Below are positions 48,643 to 61,143 of a stretch of 64,000 nucleotides of DNA, one piece after another. A program made the position numbers and the translations under genes. Within the stretch, counting starts at the first letter, position 1; the number at the start of each line of letters is the position of its first letter. The stretch is from Lantana camara (taxonomy: Eukaryota > Streptophyta > Magnoliopsida > Lamiales > Verbenaceae): NCBI GenBank assembly GCA_037501455.1, contig CM074860.1:40930501-40994500 (forward strand). Reading direction: 5' to 3'. Below the pieces are notes generated by a model. The model was not told the origin of the DNA and did not search any database. It saw only the letters and a program-made list of their open reading frames with translations.

Positions 48643-49100
48643 TGTAACACCCCAAACGGAGAAGTGCCACATCCCCCGCACTATGATCCAGACCCGGAAG
48701 ATGAAATGAAAGTCCATGCCCGAATCCGAATCAGAGCGAACGGGAGACCAACTCACACACTAGGCTAGGCGGATCTAACTTGACCAAAACTCAGAGTGCG
48801 GAGTAATTAAAACCAACCACAATAGATAGCGGAAGCATTTAAAACAAAACATACAAAGCAGGTGACGGGTTCAACTAGCATAGATACCTAATCCCGAATA
48901 TCAACATAAAGTAATAATCATCAAGTGCCACAAGGGCCGAATGAGAGTGCCACATAGGGCTACCGAATAGTAAAGTATAATCTCAAGTCTACAAGTCAAA
49001 GCATAAGTAAAGTGTATGAAAAGACAAATGCAAATAGAAAGACTAGACCGACGAAGTGCAACTCAAAGGACTCACTTCCGCCTAGCAAACGCCAACAATC

Positions 49101-51099
49101 CTGCAACTAAAAGTGTAAATGAAGGGTCAGTCAACTTGACCGAGTGAGGGGGCTAACGCACACCCACAATATATATATAAGGAGCATAGCACAGAATAAA
49201 AAGGATGGACTCATGAGCCGGGAGTAGGTGTTACATACCAAAACATTTTGAAAGAACCCAAATAAGATATAGATATAAGGTTGGAAATCATTTTCCAGAA
49301 AGACTCTATCCCGATTCATAATTCCATAACATAATATAATCAACTGCTCGGCGAGTACGAGCTTCCAACCTCAACTCCTCATAACATAAATCAAAATCAA
49401 TCCAACCTCTACACCAATGATGGAGGAGATGTACCGTCCCCATACCATCGAGAATAAACCGTCTAAAATAGACTCACCCTCAAGGGGGTTGCGAACCCAC
49501 AAGAGTCCTCCCCGGCCTTAGCCGAAGGCTCAAGATACCACGCCTCCCTCATCACCCTAAGGTCGCACAATAATATCTCAAATGGAACTACGCAAAGGAT
49601 AAATGCCCCGACGGCCCTAACCGTCCCGGGGGTACCCATTCCGCAGCTCACCAGGATCGATCCACACACAGATCACAATGGATCACAACAGAACAGATCA
49701 CGACGGATCACATATGCCAATCTTTCATGGCAACCTCGCTACATAATTAGAACACAACTGTTTTCCAAAATAGCTTACATATGCCTCGAAAACTGGTTTT
49801 ATATTTACACCCTTCCTACGCGATGGAACTTTAAGCCTCTTGACCTCCATCCACGCAGGACTCACACCAGATCATCAACATATCATATTCAACACATACA
49901 TATCTATAATAGAGTATACTCGCATGCAGGGGTAGAAATCAGCATGTAAAGGCCATAGGTCGCATAACTATACAAAATCCTAAACCTCACCTCGTGAAAG
50001 TAGAGTCTGAGAGTGTGAAGGGCCAAACACTCTAAACCTCAGGCCCACCGGCACCACCAAACTCTGTGATAAGACATACAGAAACCCAGACTTAGACTCT
50101 ATATGAACCAAACAAGACGCACGGCGTTGCTCAACATGATCGTGATTATGCATAAGTGTTCATGTTGTGCTTGGATAAGGTGTCGTGGTCATTCAAGGCA
50201 TATCAATGCTCAACAAGATCATATTTACAAGCAACCATCATGCAATTCCATATCCAAAGATGCAAGATCAATTTAGGAAGTCAATGTATTCACAAAATGC
50301 ATATTAAATCATCCAACGTCACCGGGTTCAATTATAATATTTGAATTAAGCATCAAGTTCATGTCGAGTTATAAAGTGCATAAGTAAGAGCAACTTGATT
50401 ATATAAACATACAAAGTTGTTGTACGTAGATGGCATGCTTGATATAAATAAAGAGTGCATTTAATTCACTTAAAGTCATACTTTACAACTTCACAAAATG
50501 TTTGGTACACAAGCTCAAGTCACATTCATAGTTTCATAAATATTACACTAACACCCCTTCATATCTAAACACATATCATAAATTCATCACATCGGGATTC
50601 AAATTGTAAATCGAAACATTCATGCATATCACAATCCATTCAATACATGTTTTCATATACGATTGGAATACATCTCGATCAACAAACCAACAATAACCAA
50701 TTTATTTGCACTTAAAACAATTAATTCAAATAATCACAATTACGCAAAATAATTCGTAATAAATAAACCGAGTGTCCGATTAACAAACGGAAAGTGGCGT
50801 TGAAATCACCACAACGAGACGAACATTCTGACCAAACGCCGCCGGAACGACACCACTGTAGCTACCGAAATTTGGCCGGACCGCCGACGGGCCGCCGTCA
50901 AAAGTCGCCGGAAAAATCCCGAAAAATCATTCCTGAATGAAGTCTTCGTGCCCGTTCTGAATCCTCAATCGATTTCTGGAAATTCGAAGCCGATTGTCCT
51001 AGATCTGAAATCTAAGAGCACGAAAACCCTAAATCTTCAAACTCAAATTACTTCCAAACCGGTGAACCAAAATGCGATCCGAAAGAGGTGTTGACTTAC
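49101..51099 (-). other. Predicted two-intron structure in left LTR of F
   Basis: Intron 1 is 51099-50064 (1036 bp, ending TCTTATCACAG). The mini-exon is 50063-49991 (73 bp, ending CACGAG before GTGAGGTTTAGG). Intron 2 is 49990-49101 (890 bp) with GTTGACTGACC and acceptor ACTTTTAGTTGCAG. TTTGCTAGGCGGAAGTGAG follows. The identical structure in the right LTR has its donor at 57408 and acceptor at 55410. Confidence 0.62.
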
Positions 51100-51768
51100 C
51101 CATGATGAGCTCTTCGAAAGCCCTAAGGTAGCTTTCCGGAAAAATCCTCGGAGCTAGTGCCGCCGTTGCACCTCCACTTTGCCGCCGCCGATCCGCCACC
51201 AAACCACCGAATCTGGAGTCGCCTGATCACAGGTCACTAGTTCTCGTCGTTCCGAACAACTTTCGTGCAGAGCCCGAGACCAAAAGATGGCCAGAAAAGG
51301 CCCCCGTTGGCCGCCGAAGTTTCTGCCGCCGCCGCTACAGTAACTCGCGCTGACGCCGCGAGCTTTGGGCGACGCGTGCAGAGCCGTCGCTGCTCCGATT
51401 GCCACGAATCCGACGTCAACCGAAGCGCCTGGAAGTCTACTTTCTGGGTCCAAGGCGCGTGTACCAAGGAAATTGCCGGAAAATGCCCCGAAACGCCGGC
51501 GAAGTGGCGGCTGTCTGACAGCTCCGCCGCTGCTACTGAAATCCGCCCATAACTCCGCCACCGTTCATCTTTAGGCCGTGAAATTGGTACTCTTACGTCG
51601 GTCTCGCCGAGATAATCGAAATGGACTATTCGTTTGTTGAATTCCGTCGAGAAACGATCGAGTTATGGGCTCGTAACCGAAGCCGCGATAGTAACCCGCG
51701 GGAGAGAGAAAGTGGGAGAGGAGAGAGAGAGAGAAAAGTGATTGGGAGAAATGTGTCTTGTGCACAGG

Positions 51769-51777
51769 CTATATACA
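51769..51777 (-). promoter_or_regulatory. TATA box of F LTR (left copy)
   Basis: GTATATAGC on the - strand lies upstream of a CT-rich leader start (TTTCTCTCTCTCTCC), as in plant promoters. The right copy is at 58078-58086. The transcription start is probably about 30 bases downstream. Confidence 0.6.
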
Positions 51778-52615
51778 ACCGGGTATCCTTATCGCGTAGC
51801 AAAGATAAATATCGCGTACAATTAATCGTAAATAAAATTGGTAAAGTTACAAATAAACAATCAAGCTCCGAATTAATTTTACAAATAAAAGTGAAATAGA
51901 GATTTATCAATTAGAGTTTAATTCAATTTAATTTTAAAAACTTTTCGTATAATTTAGCGGCACTTTGTAAACACATGATTGACAATTAATCTCAAGGAAT
52001 TCAAGTAAATCGAAATTAAACAAGTTAAGTAACATGATGGATTTAAAATCAACTTGACAACTGTTTCATGGAATAAATTTGAATTAAATCAAATTAGACA
52101 GTTAGGGTTAAATATGCATGTAATTAATCAAGTTGACAATTAATCTTAGAATAATTTGAATGAACACATATTAAATTGAATTTACATTAAATCACATAAT
52201 TCAAGAACTCTTAAATTAAACACACACAAGTGTAGAGACTTACTTGTTAATATCGTCAGGACGCCCTTCGAGAATACGGGGCGTTACAACCTTCCCCCCT
52301 TAAGAGAACCTGGTCCCCAGGTTCCACTGCTAAAATGTAGATCCTCGAGTTGTAGTGCTTCAACCCTTCTCCCGAACTCGCGTGAGATCATAACTCTAAT
52401 GGTGAAGCTTACTCCTGTCATCTACACCGAACCTCCTTTAGGATGTCTTGTTATCGTCGACGTCCGTGCGAGTACTTGATCCATTAGTTGTTTCAAACTC
52501 GGTCAGTCATTCCCATGATCGGATAGCTGCAACTACACCCAAACTCGATGTCGTCTCAGATGCACCACTTGCTACCCGTAGTCAGATCAACGCGTAACGC
52601 AACCACAACAAACAA

Positions 52616-52986
52616 GAGAGAATCCCATCTCTCCACACGTAAGTGAGAGAGCCCCGTCCCTCAACACCCACAAGAGAGAGAACCCCGTCTCTCGAGCACA
52701 TAATTGAGAGAACCCCGTCTCTCAAGCACATAATTGAGAGAACCCCGTCTCTCAACCTAAGTCGGACAGATTCCAACATCTCCCAACATTCTAGTTTGAG
52801 AAAATTCAGCACTCCTCAAACCCCTAGATTCAAGAGAATCCAGCATCTCCGAATATCTAAGTACAAGAGAATCCAACATCTCTCGTGCACAAAACTTAGA
52901 AAGAATCCAACATCTTTCTACCACATAAATGGAGAGAATCCTACATCTCTCCAACACGTAAAAAGAGGGAACCTAAGGTCTCTCTT
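52616..52986. repeat. Array of about 12 stem-loops with 8-base loops
   Basis: Units recur every 28-38 bp. Examples are TTGAGAG-AACCCCGT-CTCTCAA (52704-52725 and 52734-52755), TAGAAAGA-ATCCAACA-TCTTTCTA (52897-52920), GGAGAGA-ATCCTACA-TCTCTCC (52931-52952) and AAGAGGGA-ACCTAAGG-TCTCTCTT (52963-52986, one wobble pair). Arms change together between units while the loop length stays at eight. Unit 52763-52783 is imperfect. Confidence 0.9.
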
Positions 52987-53589
52987 GCACATAAATCTAC
53001 TGATCAGTTATTCAAACATACACACATCATGGTAACACTTGACGAAAAGTATGCGATGCATGTGTGGTGTACCTTATACAACTGATATCGGTGTCCCTTG
53101 AGTATAGATTCAATGCTCATACCTCAACTCAAGGGGGATATCGCGATGGAATTCCTATAAAACAAGGTTACAGTATGTATATATGTTATATGAGAAGTTA
53201 GTGAGCAATCAAAAGAGTTTTAAATCACATAAGCATGAACAGTTCACATAAGTACATAACTCAATCATTTCAACAACAGTTCATAACAAGTAGAAATTTC
53301 AAGTTACAAATACTAGATCAGGTATCCAAGTTATCACAATTAAAATACCAGTAGTCATCACCCACATCAAGCAAAACAAGGTAGGAGTATTTAAACGATG
53401 CATGTATGCAAATGCCATGAATGCTTGGCGTACCGATCACCGAAGTGTCAAACTCTTGACAGGAAGTTGAGATAAAGCGGTAGGAGTTGATTAAGCCGAC
53501 AATGATGCAACCCTCGTCATCTGGACCTCTTTGTCTTGAGTCTTTTCATAAAGTGGTAACTCAGCAAAGCTCGTTTATCACCAAACCCC

Positions 53590-54055
53590 TTACTAGACCG
53601 TAATCCTTGCTCAACTAGAATCATCCTCAGTCTCTCCCAAGAATTCTGATTTATATGTTAACCTTAGTCTGCTCGTTCTCAAGGAATCCCACAATTCAAT
53701 TGCCAATCCGAAATTTATCTTTGAGCTATGCTGGACGATCATGATGTTAAGCATTTCCCAAGGTAAGTCATTGCACACGATTCTGAAACGTGAATAAGGT
53801 CATGAATCTTTTTGTGTGAAGAGGTAACCCAACATGCATGTTTATAATCCAACTCTCTACCAAACCGTAGCCCTTGTTCAACCAGAATCATCTTCGGTTC
53901 CCACCAAGAATCCTAACCTTAACCTGTTCATCTTCAAGAAATTACCCATAAATCGGTCATCAATCAGAAATCTATCTCAGAGCTAAGTTCGGCGCTAGTG
54001 GTATTAATCATTTCCCAAAGCAATCCATGGTATATGGTTCTGAAACTTGGATAAA
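53590..54055. repeat. Diverged tandem duplication in F internal region
   Basis: The pattern AACCAGAATCATCTTCGG..CCAAGAATCC occurs in both halves, followed by matching blocks (CATTTCCCAAGG / CATTTCCCAAAG, GATTCTGAAACGTG / GGTTCTGAAACTTG). Similarity is moderate, so the duplication predates the F insertion. Confidence 0.7.
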
Positions 54056-54951
54056 GTCTTTCGGCATCTAACTGTTCTATTCCCACATCAACAGTGTCTT
54101 CCATCTTATCTTGAAGAAACACCCAAAGAGCCAACAACCAATCTTACCTTGTCGTTCGTTAACTCCAAACGGCACCAAAACCTTCAACACTCACCGATGG
54201 TTTGTAGCTCGTTGCTTAAGTAACCTGGTTACCTATCCACATCCCTTGAACTTGATCGGATCTTATTTGGCCGGATTCTTCTACATTGACTCGTTTCCAT
54301 CAATAAGGTGACTACTTCCAAATAAACGAATCATCAAGGCGAAATCTCATCAAACTCCTTCAAAACGGTTCTACTTGATTAGACTCTCCTCCATTGACTT
54401 ATTTCCTCAACAAGGTGACTACTTCCAAATGAACGAATCCTCAAGGTTAAAATTCGTTAAACTTCATCTTTCAATTGACTTTAAGATAATAAGTCAATAT
54501 AGCAAATCTTATTCCTTCAACTCTGAACCTTTTTATAAACATTGATCTTGGTAAAGAATCCTTTCATCTTCGAATTATGGTGTGTTTTCGTTGTAGTACC
54601 AATAGGTAGTGTTGACGGAGGGAAATCTTAGTGTTGACTCATAGAGCACCCTGAAATTCAAACACTAGATTCGATGCATGCGGGTTAAAGATGCAAATGA
54701 AATGTAACACGTATATCACGTAAATGCAATAATTATTTGCAATTTATAAAGCACATAAAATAAAATGTTGCATAATCAAAGTCATAATGTGCACACAATC
54801 ATATAATCACGAAATAATTCATGCCGAAGGATCAAAATATCAAGTCAAACAAATGCAATGCGCAGTTATTCCTATACCATACGACCTAGACAGACTCAAC
54901 ATGACTCAAGAGCTCGGTTTTGCAACCTAGAGCTCTGATACCACTTAAGGA

Positions 54952-57900
54952 TGTAACACCCCAAACGGAGAAGTGCCACATCCCCCGCACTATGATCCAG
55001 ACCCGGAAGATGAAATGAAAGTCCATGCCCGAATCCGAATCAGAGCGAACGGGAGACCAACTCACACACTAGGCTAGGCGGATCTAACTTGACCAAAACT
55101 CAGAGTGCGGAGTAATTAAAACCAACCACAATAGATAGCGGAAGCATTTAAAACAAAACATACAAAGCAGGTGACGGGTTCAACTAGCATAGATACCTAA
55201 TCCCGAATATCAACATAAAGTAATAATCATCAAGTGCCACAAGGGCCGAATGAGAGTGCCACACAGGGCTACCGAATAGTAAAGTATAATCTCAAGTCTA
55301 CAAGTCAAAGCATAAGTAAAGTGTATGAAAAGACAAATGCAAATAGAAAGACTAGACCGACGAAGTGCAACTCAAAGGACTCACTTCCGCCTAGCAAACG
55401 CCAACAATCCTGCAACTAAAAGTGTAAATGAAGGGTCAGTCAACTTGACCGAGTGAGGGGGCTAACGCACACCCACAATATATATATAAGGAGCATAGCA
55501 CAGAATAAAAAGGATGGACTCATGAGCCGGGAGTAGGTGTTACATACCAAAACATTTTGAAAGAACCCAAATAAGATATAGATATAAGGTTGGAAATCAT
55601 TTTCCAGAAAGACTCTATCCCGATTCATAATTCCATAACATAACATAATCAACTGCTCGGCGAGTACGAGCTTCCAACCTCAACTCCTCATAACATAAAT
55701 CAAAATCAATCCAACCTCTACACCAATGATGGAGGAGATGTACCGTCCCCATACCATCGAGAATAAACCGTCTAAAATAGACTCACCCTCAAGGGGGTTG
55801 CGAACCCACAAGAGTCCTCCCCGGCCTTAGCCGAAGGCTCAAGATACCACGCCTCCCTCATCACCCTAAGGTCGCACAATGATATCTCAAATGGAACTAC
55901 GCAAAGGATAAATGCCCCGACGGCCCTAACCGTCCCGGGGGTACCCATTCCGCAGCTCACCAGGATCGATCCACACACAGATCACAATGGATCACAACAG
56001 AACAGATCACGACGGATCACATACGCCAATCTTTCATGGCAACCTCGCTACATAATTAGAACACAACTGTTTTCCAAAATAGCTTACATATGCCTCGAAA
56101 ACTGGTTTTATATTTACACCCTTCCTACGCGATGGAACTTTAAGCCTCTTGACCTCCATCCACGCAGGACTCACACCAGATCATCAACATATCATATTCA
56201 ACACATATATATCTATAATAGAGTATACTCGCATGCAGGGGTAGAAATCAGCATGTAAAGGCCATAGGTCGCATAACTATACAAAATCCTAAACCTCACC
56301 TCGTGAAAGTAGAGTCTGAGAGTGTGAAGGGCCAAACACTCTAAACCTCAGGCCCACCGGCACCACCAAACTCTGTGATAAGACATACAGAAACCCAGAC
56401 TTAGACTCTATATGAACCAAACAAGACGCACGGCGTTGCTCAACATGATCGTGATTATGCATAAGTGTTCATGTTGTGCTTGGATAAGGTGTCGTGGTCA
56501 TTCAAGGCATATCAATGCTCAACAAGATCATATTTACAAGCAACCATCATGCAATTCCATATCCAAAGATGCAAGATCAATTTAGGAAGTCAATGTATTC
56601 ACAAAATGCATATTAAATCATCCAATGTCACCGGGTTCAATTATAATATTTGAATTAAGCATCAAGTTCATGTCGAGTTATAAAGTGCATAAGTAAGAGC
56701 AACTTGATTATATAAACATACAAAGTTGTTGTACGTAGATGGCATGCTTGATATAAATAAAGAGTGCATTTAATTCACTTAAAGTCATACTTTACAACTT
56801 CACAAAATGTTTGGTACACAAGCTCAAGTCACATTCATAGTTTCATAAATATTACACTAACACCCCTTCATATCTAAACACATATCATAAATTCATCACA
56901 TCGGGATTCAAATTGTAAATCGAAACATTCATGCATATCACAATCCATTCAATACATGTTTTCATATACGATTGGAATACATCTCGATCAACAAACCAAC
57001 AATAACCAATTTATTTGCACTTAAAACAATTAATTCAAATAATCACAATTACGCAAAATAATTCGTAATAAATAAACCGAGTGTCCGATTAACGAACGGA
57101 AAGTGGCGTTGAACTCACCACAACGAGACGAACATTCTGACCAAATGCCGCCGGAACGACACCACTGTAGCTACCGAAATTTGGCCGGACTGCCGATGGG
57201 CCGCCGTCAAAAGTCGCCGGAAAAATCCCGAAAAATCATTCCTGAATGAAGTCTTCGTGCCCGTTCTGAATCCTCAATCGATTTCTGGAAATTCGAAGCC
57301 GATTGTCCTAGATCTGAAATCTAAGAGCACGAAAACCCTAAATCTTCAAACTCAAATTACTTCCAAACCGGTGAACCAAAATGCGATCCGAAAGAGGTGT
57401 TGACTTACCCATGATGAGCTCTTCGAAAGCCCTAAGGTAGCTTTCCGGAAAAATCCTCGGAGCTAGTGCCGCCGTTGCACCTCCACTTTGCCGCCGCCGA
57501 TCCGCCGCCAAACCACCGAATCTGGAGTCGCCTGATCACAGGTCACTAGTTCTCGTCGTTCCGAACAACTTTCGTGCAGAGACCGAGACCAAAAGATGGC
57601 CAGAAAAGGCCCCCGTTGGCCGCCGAAGTTTCTGCCGCCGCCGCTACAGTAACTCGCGCTGACGCCGCGAGCTTTGGGCGGCGCGTGCAGAGCCGTCGCT
57701 GCTCCGATTGCCACGAATCCGACGTCAACCGAAGCGCCTGGAAGTCTACTTTCTGGGTCCAAGGCGCGTGTACCAAGGAAATTGCCGAAAAATGCCCCGA
57801 AACGCCGGCGAAGTGGCGGCTGTCTGACAGCTCCGCCGCTGCTACTGAAATCCGCCCATAACTCCGCCACCGTTCATCTTTAGGCCGTGAAATTGGTACT

Positions 57901-58597
57901 CTTACGTCGGTCTCGCCGAGATAATCGAAATGGACTATTCGTTTGTTGAATTCCGTCGAGAAACGATCGAGTTATGGGCTCGTAACCGAAGCCGCGATAG
58001 TAACCCGCGGGAGAGAGAAAGTGGGAGAGGAGAGAGAGAGAGAAAAGTGATTGGGAGAAATGTGTCTTGTGCACAGGCTATATACAACCGGGTATCCTTA
58101 TCGCGTAGCAAAGATAAATATCGCGTACAATTAATCGTAAATAAAATTGGTAAAGTTACAAATAAACAATCAAGCTCCGAATTAATTTTACAAATAAAAG
58201 TGAAATAGAGATTTATCAATTAGAGTTTAATTCAATTTAATTTTAAAAACTTTTCGTATAATTTAGCGGCACTTTGTAAACACATGATTGACAATTAATC
58301 TCAAGGAATTCAAGTAAATCGAAATTAAACAAGTTAAGTAACATGATGGATTTAAAATCAACTTGACAACTGTTTCATGGAATAAATTTGAATTAAATCA
58401 AATTAGACAGTTAGGGTTAAATATGCATGTAATTAATCAAGTTGACAATTAATCTTAGAATAATTTGAATGAACACATATTAAATTGAATTTACATTAAA
58501 TCACATAATTCAAGAACTCTTAAATTAAACACACACAAGTGTAGAGACTTACTTGTTAATATCGTCAGGACGCCCTTCGAGAATACGGGGCGTTACA
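54952..58597 (-). mobile_element. 5' LTR of F
   Basis: It is 3646 bp, equal in length to the left copy with about 15 substitutions. It is followed on the - strand by the primer-binding site. It carries all the signals described for the 3' copy at an offset of 6309 bp. Confidence 0.95.
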
Positions 58598-60068
58598 TCC
58601 TCAAAGTCCGGTTAGCGTTTCCTCGTCAAAAACTCCTTAACGAGGTCCGTTTCGCCGTAACTAATGTGGAACTAATGTACGGGATCACCGTCGGCTCGAT
58701 GCTTCCCCGGATAGCCACATACACTAAGTCCCTGGGCCCGTGTTCAATACATGCTCTCGCCAAAACATTCAATTCATGAGAAACATAATACATTTATAAC
58801 ATAATTAATACATTTCATAATCCTTGAGAAAAGATTTACTCGATGACTCCATTTGAAAACAATATATAGATATACATTAGGTTTTTGGCCAAAACTTGTC
58901 ACATAAAGTTGTAGGGTTCAATACGTAACTAGAACGAAAACACCCTCACCTGGAATACCACGAGACAAGGAACATGAGCAATATGGGTGCCTATTCAATT
59001 CGAAAGTCTCCGCCCTAGAAACAAACTGTACAAGAGAAGGACAATGTGTACTCGTGAGAATTGACTCAATATGAAACCACATAGACGCAAGGCATGTTAC
59101 GTACATGATATGAGATGCATAAAGAACATAAATCATGTTATGATGTCATACAATCATGTAATTCATTCAAAACGTTCAATACACGGTGGTTTCATATTCA
59201 TGCTTTTCATATCTTTCATATTTTGTACCAAATTAAGCCATAACCTTAAAACAATAATCACAACTCATATTATAACATGTTTATAATGCGTACGAGTCAT
59301 AAATGAAGTGAGAAGTTATCATATGAGGCCCATAAACGGAGGAACAATTCATGCATACAAGCTAGAGAGCATTTAAGGCATATTGGATCATAATTCACAA
59401 AATGTTTAACAAAATCACATTATGATTTCATAATATACAAGTTAACACATAATATAACATATTAACAAAATATAAAAGTCATGGAGGAAGCTATACACAA
59501 CATACAAAACAATTTAAGCGAAACAAATCATTCATGCATGTATAAAAGTAGCACATAAACGTTCATGTTGTTATTTCACGTTTATACATTGAATTCAGAG
59601 CATAAAATTCATAATTGTATCAAGATATATCACATATAATCAATTAATCAAGCATATAATTCATTCAAACCACATATGGAGTCCAAGAGAGTGGTAGGAA
59701 AGCAAGAAAATGGATTAAGCAAGCTTTTGGTGAGAGCTGACAGTTTTCGGGAATGTATAAGCTGAAAAGAATTGAACATATCTTGTGTTCTAGAATTTGG
59801 AATGCATTTTTGTTTGCTGGGAATGAAATTAGACACATAGATCTTTCAAATGATATATGGCCCAAGTCGTGGTTCAAAACGATGTGGAAATGGCGAGGGT
59901 CCAAAGTTGGGTGAGTGCAGTGTTCCGATGAAGTGGCGACACAATTTTCAGACGATCATAACTCATAAATGACAAAAGATATTGGGATGATTCAAATTAG
60001 AGGTTGTTCTAGACCTCAAAAGGTTTCTGTGGGTTCAAAAATATAGTCAATCGGAGTTCGGATGAGGG

Positions 60069-60160
60069 GGTACCCGGCCGGGGAAAACTGCCCCGAAGTC
60101 TTCTGGACAAGAGTACCCGCCTGGGTACTTTTTAGACACAAAAAGTACCCGCCCGGGTAG
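60069..60160. repeat. AGTACCCGCC-type palindrome cluster in D
   Basis: AGTACCC-GCCT-GGGTACT (60112-60129) is perfect in its arms. Related copies are at 60070-60084 and 60144-60159. They lie inside predicted intron 1. Confidence 0.88.
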
Positions 60161-60507
60161 CCTTCCAGGGCTGGAAAAAGGGGCAAAACAGGGGTTGCTT
60201 CAAGGAGGAAAGAAAAGGGATCAAAACCCCAAGCAAACTCAACAAAAATGCTCCAAAACAATCATATATCATGCATAAGTCTCAAATATATCATGTAGGA
60301 ACATCAAATGCAAGTTAGAGCAAATTAAAACACATTAATTCACAAACCCACACACATATATACATCTATATATACACACATATACATATACACCTTGCAT
60401 CAAAATTCAAGATCCAAGCATATAATTCGAAGGTTATCATATATTCAAGCACATACACACCAAAATTCAACTTATAAAGCAAGAATCATAGAACCCTAGT
60501 TATCACC

Positions 60508-60510
<3 letters not shown>

Positions 60511-60551
<41 letters not shown>
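60511..60551 (+). repeat. (TA)n microsatellite in D leader
   Basis: About 20 TA units lie next to the predicted donor of D, in the D LTR. A likely slippage site. Confidence 0.95.
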
Positions 60552-60561
<10 letters not shown>

Positions 60562-61143
60562 CTTGGATAAGAAAGAGGAGATGAGGAAGAAATGGTTGAA
60601 GCTTGAATTCTTGGACCAAAACTTGAAGAAATCTCTTGTCTCCTTGCTTGCTTGAAGGACCGATCAAATGGTGAAGTGAGGAGAAGTTGGGAGCCTTTGT
60701 TTGCTTGGAGAAAATGAAAGAAGAAGACTGGGGAGGAAGAGAGGGGGTAACATCGTGTAAGCAAGGGAAAGATGGAGGGGAAATTGCACTTTGGCACTTT
60801 AGGAATTTAAGTGATTCGACTAAGGCCCCAAGGTTTGATAGATGATCAATTGGGGTCCGATTAAAAGTTCAATTGAATCCAAGTATTTCATATAAGATCA
60901 AATAAGTACATAATTGAAATGAAACATTTAATTAGAAAGTAAACAAATTAATAACGAGTGTAAATAACGTAATCACTTAAATCATATAAGTCATATACGT
61001 CACATATTAGCAATTAGTTCACAAAATTATTAAATTAAATAATCACTTAGCAATTAAAGCATAATTAAAACCACATAGCACTCGATCTAACCCACTCGTG
61101 GTGTCATACCTGTACGGTAGAAAAGTCGGGGCGTTACAGATGG

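Larger units (their letters stand above)
48643..52288 (-). mobile_element. 3' LTR of F
   Basis: On the - strand it begins TGTAACGCCCCG and ends GGGGTGTTACA. A TATA box (GTATATAGCC) lies at 51777-51769. A long GC-rich leader with repeated CCG-type triplets is followed by the donor GG|GTAAGT at 51100/51099. Reading frames such as 51154-51561 repeat in the other LTR and lie in this leader; they have no recognisable domain. Confidence 0.95.
52289..54951 (-). other. Internal region of F, non-coding
   Basis: The 2663 bp open (- strand) with a primer-binding site, GCTCTGATACCA on + at 54932-54943, and a leader shared with A, M and B. They close with the polypurine tract TTAAGGGGGGAAGG at about 52291-52304. 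No gag or pol motif is visible. The region holds a stem-loop array (52616-52986), a diverged duplication of about 200 bp (53590-53800 and 53855-54055) and a diverged duplicate of about 100 bp (54240-54330 and 54360-54450). Confidence 0.88.
48643..58597 (-). mobile_element. Element F: complete, young non-autonomous LTR retrotransposon
   Basis: F is bounded by TCCTC at 48638-48642 and 58598-58602. It has two LTRs of exactly 3646 bp and an internal region of 2663 bp with primer-binding site and polypurine tract but no protein genes. By eye the LTRs differ at about 15 positions (about 0.4 %). With a commonly used plant rate of 1.3e-8 per site per year this implies roughly 0.15-0.2 million years, or about twice that at 7e-9. 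It is the youngest datable insertion here and must have moved using proteins of another element. Confidence 0.96.
19395..61138 (-). mobile_element. Solo LTR D, split by later insertions
   Basis: D starts TGTAGCACCCGG at 19395 and ends GGGGCGTTACA at 61138. GATGG duplications lie at 19390-19394 and 61139-61143. In C2 the undisturbed site reads TTGATGGAATGTTAGG. The D pieces are 19395-20287, about 48572-48642 and 58603-61138, about 3.5 kb in total, close to the LTR lengths of A, F and J. The join of the first two pieces is supported by relative L, which has the matching uninterrupted sequence near 22925-22960. No second D LTR or internal region exists, so this is a solo LTR from recombination. 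G and F are inserted in it. Confidence 0.82.
58603..61138 (-). mobile_element. Right piece of solo LTR D
   Basis: It contains the start of D on the - strand (TGTAACGCCCCG), a leader, donor CCAAG|GTATATG at 60562/60561, palindromes, and a 76-bp mini-exon (59025-58950) preceded by TTCTCTTGTACAG and ending ATTCCAG before GTGAGG. The matching acceptor (TTCTTGTAG, ending 19838) is in the left piece. Adding the three D pieces gives an intron 2 of about 865 bp, in line with 763-891 bp in other families. Confidence 0.8.

Noticed and set aside
51154..51561. 135-residue frame on the - strand, repeated almost unchanged at 57463-57870
   Set aside because: It lies in the GC-rich leader of the F LTR, so its duplication and conservation follow from the young LTR pair. 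No domain is recognisable and overlapping frames on both strands are equally open.
19395..61138. D as a full element with left LTR 19395-24978 and right LTR to 61138
   Set aside because: The left candidate mixes D (to 20287) and L. L and the right piece differ strongly, including their palindromes. The pieces join into one LTR of about 3.5 kb instead.
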